64,000 bases of DNA from Mesorhabditis belari. Lineage: Eukaryota; Nematoda; Chromadorea; Rhabditida; Rhabditidae. Below are positions 10,211 through 21,751 of this stretch, one piece after another. Positions within the stretch are counted from its first letter, which is position 1, and every line of letters starts with the position of its first letter. Made by a program: the position numbers and the translations under genes. A model generated the notes under the pieces. That model worked only from the letters and a program-made list of their open reading frames with translations, searched no databases and was not told where the DNA came from. The stretch is taken from the NCBI GenBank assembly GCA_958450365.1, contig CAUEEP010000897.1:451001-515000 (forward strand). Reading direction: 5' to 3'.

Positions 10211-13200
10211 ATACTCAACAATTCGAAAACAATGTGAGAAAAGCGGGCAACTCTTCGTGGACACTGAGTTCCCGCCGACGAATTCGTCGCTTTTCCTCGA
10301 ACAGGGACGATCATCGGATATCGTCTGGAAAAGGCCAGCGGTGAGTCGAAAATTTAAGCACAAAATTCAGCCTTTTAAACTGAATATCTACTGAATATCA
10401 AACTTTGTAACTTTTTACACCTTTTGGGCCACTCAATGCTCACTGATTGGTGCCTGGAGCGTGTCTGAAGGCTAAGCCTAAGCCTAAGCCTAAGCCTAAA
10501 CCTGACACAATTGCCTTAAATTTCCATTCAATTACCCAAAACAATGTTGTTTATGAAAATTTTGTTCACCAGAGGATGCGTTGGTGAAAGTTTAAAGTAC
10601 AAAAGCTTTGATGATCTTTGAAATTCGTTGAAACGGATGTGAAAGCTTGAAAACCGAGGAAATTCGTCGAATTCTCATCGTTTTCCCCTAAAAAATCACT
10701 TTTTCATCAAATTTTTCGTTTCCCGGACCTTTGCAAATCTTAAGCTTTTGCTTTTAAAGACTTTCTAATGCAAAAATCGATAATCGGCGTTGGGGAAAAG
10801 ACACGGAAATTTGTGGTTTTTCGCCTTGATCGTTCGTGTCTTTTCTTTTCTTTTCTTTTCTTTTTGTTCGAAGTGACACGAAATCTTTGCCTGTATTTGG
10901 GGGAAAAGAGGGTGAGATGGAAAAATAGCAAATAAACGGGGCAAAGATTTCGAGGTTGTGTGGGAAAGCCCGTTTATGGGGTGAATTGGGGATTGAGGAA
11001 GTGCAATGTGGGATGGATTATTGGCTGAGTTTGGGAAGTTCACGGGTTTGAGTCAAGAAATGGAACGAGAACTAGAAATAGTCTACGAGAATCAGTCTTC
11101 GAGATCAAGGTTGAGAGTTAAAGTTGTTGAAACAAGTTGAAATCAAAAGTTTAGCTTTTCAAAGTGAAGAAGCTTGTTCCTGTTGACTTTTACCTCAGAC
11201 TAATTTGATTTGATTGGTTTGCTTTCTTACAATTCTAGGAATTCTTAAAGTCTTAAAGTCTTGAAATTGTAAGAAGTTCTTGCAACACTGGACTCTTGTT
11301 CCAACACTGGACTCTTGTCCTTGCAACACTAGACTCTTGTTCTTGCAAGACCGGACTCTTGTTCTTGCAACACTGGACTTGTTCTTGCAACACTGGACTC
11401 TTGTTCTTGCAACACCGGACTCTTGTTCTTGCAACACTGGACTCTTGTTCTTGCGACACTAGACTCTTGTTCTTGCAACACCGGACTCTTGTTCTTACAC
11501 TGACTTGTTCTTGCAACACTGGACTCTTGTTCTTGCGACACTAGACTCTTGTTCTTGCAACACCGGACTCTTGTTCTTGCAACACTGGACTTGTTCTTGC
11601 AACACTGGACTCTTGTTCTTGCGATACTAGACTCTTGTTCTTGCAACACCGGACTCTTGTTCTTGCGGTTCGAACTCTTTGGTATAGCTGGGAATTACGA
11701 CAAAGTAGCTAAAACTGGTTAAGTTAGATCGATTACCTTACTAGAGAGCGGTCAAATTTCGCAAGCACCTGATTGTAAAATTTCAGCCCGTTTCTGAAAC
11801 TCGTGAGCTTTTCAAAACTGACTCATATACAATTCAACAAAAGCTATCATCTATAAGTGATTTATTGTTAGAGTTTCTATCGCTACAACGTCACAATCAT
11901 TCTTTCCATTTCAATCCATATCAATCATCCACCCCCAATCCATCCATCCGCCCCCAATAAATCCTTTTTCTTTTGTTTTTTACTCAATTCCTTTTTTGCT
12001 TTATGTGTTCTGGTGACAAATTTCCGGCGATTATTTCCTTTCTTTTCTCTTTTTCTTCTATCAATCCATCAACGATTTTGGGACAAATCCTCTTCTTTTT
12101 CATGGCTCCAAAAGGTATTCCACCCCCAAAAATGCCTTGTTTTTTTTGTGATGACGTCATCGCTGTGATGAAGGAAGGTTTAAAGTTTAAATAAACGAAA
12201 TTCTATGGCAAAAAGTAAACCCCACGTTCAAGTTAAGATCTAAAGCTTTAGAATTTAAAATAGAAACATTATGCACGAACTGTTAGAGAGACAAAATTCT
12301 GGATATAAATACCTACCGTAAATATTGTAATAGTACCCCACCCCCATAATGACGGTGCGGATTGTTGCGTAGTCTAGCTTTGAACGAGTTTTTCTCGACA
12401 CTGGTTTATGCTATGACACTGGCTTATGCTACGCTTAGGTATCAAAAAATAGCCCTGAATTTCAGCTATTTTTTGGTACCAAAGACGCATTTTTTGAAAG
12501 TACGGGCGCTTTGAAAAAAATGAAATACTAAAAAGCGTTTGCGACTACGCGACTGTACGGGGTACTATTACAGTATTTACGGTATATATTGGATTGATGG
12601 GTATGACTTAGCACGTTTTTTAAAACAAAATTTTCCTTCAATTAACAACTTCAAATCATGCGAGATATTTGCCATTATTTTGTATGATTTTTGCCCATTT
12701 TATTGGGAGAAGTAGAATGCCTCTTTCGTAGAAAATCTTCGGTTTTGACGCAAACCAACCTGTTAGCCATTTTTTGACCTCTTCTTCGGAAGCAAAGTGT
12801 TTGTTCGCCAAATCATTGCTCATCATTCGGAATCAGTAGAAATCAGAAGGCCCAGAACCAGCGCTGTATGCTGGATGGACTATCACCTCCCATCCAAGTG
12901 AGTTTATTGTAGAACGAGTGATCTTCGAAACATGCGAAACATTATCATGTTGAAGATTTCTCTCTTTTGGGTCTTTTCTCTGGCAAAGATTTGGCTGACT
13001 TGTCAAGGACTTGTGGACTTTGGAATCAAAGTGTTTGTTCGCTAAATCATTGCTCATAGCCCGGAAGTAGTAATCAGAGGGTGCAGGATCATGGCTGTAT
13101 GCTGGAGTTGGGGTCCTTTCTCTGGCAAAGATTTGGCTGACTTGTCAAGTTGCTTAGAGTTTTGATTAAGTTGAGTGTTGTCAACAAAGAAAGGTTTAAA

Positions 13201-16200
13201 TTTTTTGAGATTTATATCCGTAAATGAAAACACTGCAAACACAATCACTTCAAAATCACCTTTTCGAATCGCACAAATTAGTGTAACCGAGTTCCTGATT
13301 GAATTTTCTGAAAACCACAAAGATCCCCATCAAAAAAAACTCGTTTCTCAGCGAAATTTGAAATCAAAAAGACTCGATTGTTGATAGAAATTGATAGAAA
13401 AACTTTTATTTTCTTGTTTTTTTCTGAAAGGATCTTTGTGGTGACCTTCAAACCTTCAAAATTTAATCCAATTTACTGGCATGGAACCTAGAAAACGTCA
13501 CTTTTCTCCGAGAATTTGAGATGAATCGAAAAGTACGCGTGAGAGAGTGAAAAAATAAAAGTTAAGACAAATTTTTGCTGTAATTTGAGAGATTTTTGAA
13601 ACAAAGATGTCATGGAATCACTGTTTAAATGAAACTTTTTTCGAAACATTGGGAACTAGGTCAGTTTTGAGGAGAAACTGCGGTTGATCGAACTCTAACT
13701 GTGGTTGAATCATAGCTGAATCCATTGTTAGGGTCAATATCGGCTTTCTAAGTACCTATTCTTCTTAACTTTTTCCACTGATTGATGAGTTTTGCTTTGT
13801 TGACTTGCTTTGCTTTGCTTTTCTTTGTTTTTCTTTACCGTTATGATGAATTTTGGGAATGTACTGTTGACTTTTGACTTTTTAAAGTAAAGCTCAGACA
13901 CTTGTACTGAAAATTTCTCGATATTTCTATTACATATCTTCTATCATTCTAGAAGTTTCTGAGCTTTTCTTTCAAAAGTACAAGTACAAATACAACTTTC
14001 TGTACAAGTTCCTGTACAACTTTCTGTACAAGTTTCTGTACAGGTACACGGCTCCACATCATTCTAGCTCCACCTATGAATCTCTCAAAAACTAAGCTTT
14101 TTAAAAGGTTTTTTTCAAAACTTCGGAAATAGAAAAGGTGTTATATTTCATAACGAAAATTATCATAAACACCGATTTTGTATAGCAAAGTTTATAAAGA
14201 CAAAAAAATCCTTTTGGTCACATAATTATAGCTTTAAAAAAAAACTATTGTGATTTCCAGGAACTAGACAAAATTTGTGACAAAAAAACTAATTGGGAGT
14301 ACGGGAATCATGTTTTTGATACATAACTTTTTCTGGGTTAAAGATCCATAAAAAACCATTGTGATTTCCAGGAACTAGACAAAATTTGTGACAAGAAACT
14401 AATTAGGAGTAAGGGAATGAAACGAACGATTGAGTCAGGATTTGAATCTGAAAGTTGCAAGTCGGATTTTGGCTTGTTTTCTGTAAAATGACTTGTTTTT
14501 TGGAAGGTTTTTCTCATCGATCACTTTCTGATCGGATTCCGCGATGATTCCCTTACTCCCAATTAGTTTTTTTGTCACAAATTTTGTCTAGTTCCTGGAA
14601 ATCACAATAGTTTTTTTTAAAGCTATAATTATGTGACCAAAAGGATTTTTTTTGTCTTTATAAGCTTTGCTATACAAAATCGGTGTTTATGATAATTTTC
14701 GTATTGAAATATAACACCTTTTCTATTTCGGAAGTTTTGAAAAAAACCTTTTAAAAAGCTTAGTTTTTGAGAGATTGATAGATGGAGCTAGGAAGATGTG
14801 GAGCAGTGTACTTGTACAGTAACTTGTACAGAAAGTTGTACAGAACCTTGTACAGAAAGTTGTACAGAAAGTTGTACAGAATACTTGTACTTGTACTTTT
14901 GAAAGCAAAGCTCAGAAACTTCTAGAATGATGTAAATGTAATAGAAATATCGAGAAATTTTCAGCATTTGCGTAAATGAATCTGAGTGTTCAGTGTTCTA
15001 GAAAAATGAAAAAATAGTGATCTTTTGACTTTCAGGAAATCGTCACCGATCCGCATCTTTTCGTCGAAGGAGCCTCGCCGAATGATGTCACACAGGTAAC
15101 TTTGAAATTTGTGCTCACAAAAATCGAAACGCACACTTTTCGGTGCGCTGAATTCTGATTATTTTTCTGTCCCACAGGAGGCTTTAGTGAGCCAGAATTG
15201 AGTGTACATTATTCAAACCTATTCTACAAGTGTACAGGGCAAGGGAAAAGCTCTTGTCCGATCCTAAAAGACCACTTTTTACGATATTTTCCAAAGTTTC
15301 CAAGACTCAAAACCCCCAAAATTAGATTTTTCAAAGATTTTTACGCTAGAAACTTCTTTTATACTTTCGATTTTATTCATATAGAAGATTTTATAGAACT
15401 TTTTAGGACAAGATTTGAAGTAAAGGTTAAAATAGCTTTTCTAAACACTTTTTTTGAATGTCTATTTAGCTAAAACATTATCCTAAGGAGCTGTTTAGCA
15501 TTCTTCACATTTGGCTAGTCAGATTTCATCGGCTTAGGCTTAGGCTTAGGCTTATTTTTTTTTGAAAAGAGGTGATCAAAATTAGAAATGAGATCACAGC
15601 ACAAGATCTGAAGAGAAAACCTTAAATCGAGACGAGAATGCTCAACTTTTCAATTCAAAACCGTAATAAATTATAGAAAAACTGTTTTTATAGCTAAACA
15701 GCTATTAAAAATGTTTGAAACTATTAAAAAAACCAAATTCGAATTTGCTACAATGGTAGGAAAGCTATTTCGGAAAGCTTTTCCTCTTCGACCTCAAACG
15801 TTATCATAAAAAGTTCTATAAAATCTTCTATATGAATAAAATAAAAGATTTTCAATGATTTTCTAGCGTAAAAATCTTTGAAAAATCTAATTTTTTAGGT
15901 TTGAAGTCTTGAAAACTTTGGAAAATATTGTAAAAGTGGTCTTTTAGGTGGGGAGAGAGCTTTTCACGCACCTTATACAAACCGGCACTTTATCAGAATA
16001 GAAGTTACCGTCTTCATTTAGAATTTTAAGAGTTTCAAATAGATAGATAGATAAATATTCAGTTAAACCCTTATTTTATCCTGTTTTTTTCCAGGGTATC
16101 CTCGGGAATTGCTGGTTTGTGAGCGCATGTTCAGCTCTCACTCACAACACCGCTCTCTTGGATAAGGTAGATCTTTCGAAAGTCCTTGAGAATCGAAAAC

Positions 16201-19200
16201 CTTTTCAGGTGATCCCGAATTCGAATAAACAAGAGTGGGGCCCGGGCAATACCTATTCGGGATTGTTTCGATTTCGTTTCTGGCGCTTTGGCAATTGGAT
16301 GGAAGTGGTGGTGGATGATTTGTTGCCGACAAGGTAATCAGCAATCAAAAAAACGATGTTTCAGCTTCATTTTAATAATATTACCCGCTTTTACTTATAG
16401 CTCTTTGTCTATTTTTTGATTTGTTTAAATTTTGCTCAAAACCACCGCATTTTCCAGAGACGGAAAGCTTCTTTTCGCTCGCTCAAAGACGCCGAACGAG
16501 TTCTGGTCTGCACTCTTGGAGAAAGCTTTCGCAAAGTTAGTTAAATTAAACTTGACTGACGAGATCACTACAGAAAATTGGCTACTTATGTAATTAAATG
16601 TGCTCTAACTTTTGTTATGCTAAGTTTTTGTGTAAGGAACGAGTCAAACGACGAATCGGATTCCTTGTCATTCTGACTGGTTTCATTTATTAGCTCATAA
16701 AATCTACAAAAACAAAAGCTTTTTGGAATCTCTTAGAAGCCATTTTGTAGAGCAATAATAGACCTTTTTAATTATAAAAACAACGAGTTATATGGAGCTT
16801 TTATGCATTCCTTTTATGCGTTCGAAAATGGTAGATCGGAGAGAGCCGGAGAGAGGCCGACTTGAGCTCATTCGAGAGCTTGTAAAATGAGTTGTATAAT
16901 TCCAACCGGGAAACTTTTAAGAGATAAATGCAGCCAAGATTAAGGGCTTTATTTTTCTATATAACACTTGGCACAATATGTCAGGCGTATGCCAGAAACT
17001 TTTCCAAAAAAGGTGTCGCCATAATTCGCGATCACCGTGTAAACTTGGCTTTTGTCGGGTATTATTAAAGAGAAACTAGAGAAAGATATTAGCTCCGAAA
17101 AATCTGCGCCTTTGAAATTTGTCCATTTTTCAAAATACCCGGCATAAACTTAACTCCAATCTAGATTGTACGGTTGTTATGAGAACCTTGTTGGCGGACA
17201 TCTCTCCGATGCACTTCAAGATGTCTCGGGTGGAGTGGCGGAAACGATTTCCAGTGAGTTTTGTAAAATTTCTACAAAATTAGATCCTTAGATTAATTGT
17301 TTCATTGATTGTCTCTTAAATTGTTTATTAATTGTCAAAATTAGATCCTTAGACTAGTCCTTATCCTTGTTCCATTGAAACTAGCCTTCAACTAGTCTCT
17401 TAAAAACTTGACACTAACCATTTTAGTGAGGCTTCGATTTTTAAGAGCTAAACTGTCTTTGTATTTATCTATTGGGTTGGTTATAATTTGTAATTGTAAT
17501 ATAATTTGGATATAAGCTTGATTTTTGATTCTCTACAACTTTTCCATTGACACCAAAATGGGTTTCTTTTGAAGAAAGTGTGAAAACTGTCACATATGAC
17601 AATAGCCCGCAGTTTTCAATTCACCAATCCAATATTTTTATGCAAAATGAAAATATTATAGTAATTATTAGAGTAAGCTTTCAACTAACAACTAAATACC
17701 CGTTTTTAGTGAGCAAATTCCTGAAAAACGACCCAGCCAATCAGTCGAATCTTCTATTCGAAAGACTGAGTATGGCCTACGAGAATGAGGCGCTCGTCAT
17801 TGCCGCAATTGCTGTGAGTTATCCATCTAGCTCTAGCATCTAGTATCTAAATCTATTGTAGATCGTCTTTTAGGCGAGAACGAAAGAGGAGATCGAGGAG
17901 ACGCTTGACTGCGGTTTAGTGAAGGGACACGCCTATGCGGTCACTGATGTACGCTTTATTGAGCTGAATGCAAAAGAGAAATCGATCAGGTACAAGAAAA
18001 TCGAAACTACCGAATCAAAGCCCAAGTTTACAGCTCATTCCTCTTGGGCAGCATGGAGAAACAGCGGATGATCCGTTTGCAGAATCCGTGGGGAGAAAAG
18101 GAATGGAATGGACCGTGGAGTGACGGGAGTCCCGAATGGGAACAGGTAAAAACTGATCAAGACTGTAGTTGAGGCAAGCATTTGTAAAGGAATGCTGGCT
18201 TTAAGTCAAGCATAGGCTCCAAGATAGGCTAATAAGTCTCCGAATCCATCTAAAACTTTAGACCAATTAAATCCCGAGTTCTAATTGGTAGCCTCAATAA
18301 AATGAGTAGCTCCAATCGATTGCTAGACCCCGAAAAACCTCGGGCCGGAAAGGCGCGGAATTTTTTGAGAACTGGAAATTCTAAGAAATTTTTTGGAAGT
18401 TCTGGGGCGCACATAGTTCATTGCAGCTTTTGGATTTTAGATTTATGCAAATTTTTAGTGAGCGAAAACCTCTAATCGTGGTTCGATTAGAGGTTTTCGC
18501 TTTTCTTAAAAATCGTCCTTTCTACAATTTTTTAAGTGTTTCAGCTAGTGTGCGCTCCAGATCGATAGAATAATTGGGTAATAAATCCAATTCCAACTCA
18601 AATCAGGAAAAATCCAGGGGAAGAGCGAGTCACTAGTGAAAAACGGTTCCAATTCGAACCACTCCTTCAATAGTAAGCCAACAAAACAAAACCAACAACC
18701 AGTACTAAGCATACTTTTAACTTGTACCGTATTCTGTATTTGAAAGTCTTCAGCTATAAATGAAATCTTTTTCAAAATCCAAAGCCCAACTCTTACTTTA
18801 TCTTATTTTCCAGGTGACGGATTCCACAAAGAAATCCCTTGGCATCACCGTTGATGAGGATGGAGAATTCTGGATGCCGTGGGAGTCTTTCACGCAATAT
18901 TTCACCGACATTTCCGTGTGTCAATTGTTCAACACATCCGTGTTTTCTTTAGCCAAGAGGTTTGTGGGTTTGCAAAAAGATTACAAGTGTTGAGACTGCC
19001 CAAATTCAACTATCAACCAACCCTAAGGTCTGTAAACCAGCCTAGATCACACCAGACCACACCAAACTCCAAATTTTGTGCTTTAAATGTTTTTAAGGGC
19101 TCGGTATAACTATGCGGCCTTGGATGCCAGCGGGTGGAGACTAGACATGGGAAAATTCCACCCCAAAGCAGAGGATGCCAATTTCTCTTTATAAACAAAA

Positions 19201-21392
19201 TTTCAAAACAATCGGCCAGGAAACGGCCGAGAAAACAAAGGTGGAATTAGGTTCGGCTTGGAATTTTCCCATGTCTAGCTCAGACAAGGGATTCCTGCTT
19301 AGCTTCTGGCCAAGCATTTCTACTTGGCTTCTGACCTGACCTAGCCCAGAAGTAGCTTTGGGAGAATTCAGAAATTACTGTAAACCTTTCCCCCTTTCAG
19401 TTACGATGAGAAGATTTTCTTCGGCCATTGGTCGTCGAATGGTGCTCGTAGTGGTGCACCCGGTGATCTCGCCGGGGGATGTCTCAATTTTCCCGCTTCT
19501 TTTTGCTCGAATCCACAGGTATGCGTGATTTTAACCATCACATCGAATTGGCAATCACTCGGTGATCAAAACAATCACTATAGATCAAAACAGTTTCCTT
19601 TTAAATACAAAAATTACGAACTGTCACACTACAAACGCTTCTAACTTGCTTCAGAATTGTCGTATTGACACGATCTATAGCTTGAAAAATAGAGAATCTC
19701 AAGAGCTTTCGAATGAACTAAAGTGCACCGAGAAATAGTAATTCTAAAGAAAGTTATAGTGGTTTGTAGCCTGACTCAATCGCTTCGACTACGCACGAGC
19801 ACGGTCCGTTTTCAAGCTCGATTTGAAGCAATTTAGAAGCTTTTATAGTTTACGTTTGTAGTTTGTAGTGCCCATGTTTATTAAAGAGTTTTTTTCGAGC
19901 AAAATCTTCTACAGAAATGTTGAATTTTTGAGTTCAACCATTTTAGCATATTTTTGTGTGAAATTTAGCTAAAAGATAAAAAAATAAAGCCGTTTTTGAC
20001 TTTAAAAATCGATTCCAGTACGTCTTTGATGTGAATGATGAGAAAAACGAGGTGATGTTCGCGTTAACGCAACGAGAAGTTGGTGAAGGGAAAAAGAGAA
20101 GGGAACCATTTGTTTGTATTGGAATGCATATTATGAGAGTCGAAAGGAATCGAGTCACAAGGGTGCATCAGGCAAGTTTGACGGTAAATCACTGTAGTAC
20201 TGTAGCTAGAAAGGACTTTGCTTTGAAAAGAGCACACTCTAGTTACAAGTGACAGGAAAGAGCCACGAAAAGATGACACAAAGTGTAGCCTTAAGCCCTA
20301 AGGGCCACGAAAAGATGACACAAAGTGTAGCCTTAAGCCTTTAAGAGCCAAGAAAAGATGGCACAGTGTAGCCTTAAGCCCTAAGGGCCACGAAAAGATG
20401 ACACAGTGTAGCCTTAAGCCTTAAGAGCCACGAAAAGATGTCCTCAATATCGAACGATCCTTTAAAGTGTAGCCATTCAGCCAACCGAACCAGTGGAAGC
20501 GTCCGACTATGCGAATGCTCGATCGGTGTTCCTCCATTTAATCGATGTGCGGCCTGGCCGATACATCATTTTACCCACCACCTACGCTCCACGAGAACAA
20601 GCGACTTATATGTTAAGGGTGAGCTTATATCAAATAAAGTAATGCATAAATGATTGAGTTTTGTTTTAGCTTATTTCAGAAGAAATCAAAAACCTTTTTA
20701 CAAAACTCATTTCCAGGCCTACTCCTCTGAAAAATTGCACATGAAAGAGTTGAAGCGACAAGCGCCGTCAGTCGGTTGGTGCTGGCAATCGGCGAGTCAT
20801 GTCACGAGGGTGCATATCGTTGATGCGAGTCTTCCAGGGACTTCAGGTAAACGATTCTGACCTCTAAAACAATCGATAAACATCGTTTACCAGCTAACGA
20901 TAGCTACTCCTTGTCCAAGTAGCATACTACATCACATTTTTAATCAATGATAGTCATAGCTTTGCCCAGTTCGAGTTAAAGGTGACAATGTTCTTCTTTT
21001 CCTTGTTCTTGTTCAATTCTTTCATATCTTGAAATCCTTGAAATTATGATAGAATTGGAGTTGGCTGGTCCTTTTATGGGTTGAGGCTGGGAATACAAAG
21101 CATCGAGAAAACAAGACAAACCGATCGGCGCCGGGACTCGAGCCCGCGACCTCTTACTACCGCTTACTCTCGTCACCACGATAACACTCTACCAATAAGC
21201 TACACATTATCCCGTTGCCGTCAGGGTAGGGCCTTATCCCATATTGTAGACATAAAAGACATAATCTAAGTACATAAAAGATAGGTTCCAAAAATAGAAA
21301 CGCAGAAAATATCTAGTAGTTTTGAACTGTACAAGTACAGCTTACAGATTTCTAGATTTCAGACTAAATATTGTTTGTTTATTTTTTTTTTA

Positions 21393-21424
<32 letters not shown>

Positions 21425-21509
21425 TAAAAAAATTTTTAATTTTTATTTTTTTTTTTTTTTTTTAAAAAAATAATTTTTTTTTTTAAAAAAAAAAAAAAAA
21501 TTTTTTTAA

Positions 21510-21549
<40 letters not shown>

Positions 21550-21678
21550 TTTTTAAAAAAATTTTTTTTATATTTTTTTTTTTTTTTTTTTATTATAAAA
21601 AAAAATTTTTTTTTTTTTATTAAAAAAAAAAAAAAAAAAAAAATATATTTTTTTTTTTTTAAATTTATTTATTTTTTT

Positions 21679-21751
<73 letters not shown>

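Noticed and set aside
11195..11649. Repetitive frames on both strands ([13 protein letters not shown])
   Set aside because: Minisatellite translation; present in several frames on both strands.
18461..18501. Rho-independent terminator
   Set aside because: Hairpin plus T-rich flank in a eukaryotic intron; bacterial termination does not apply.
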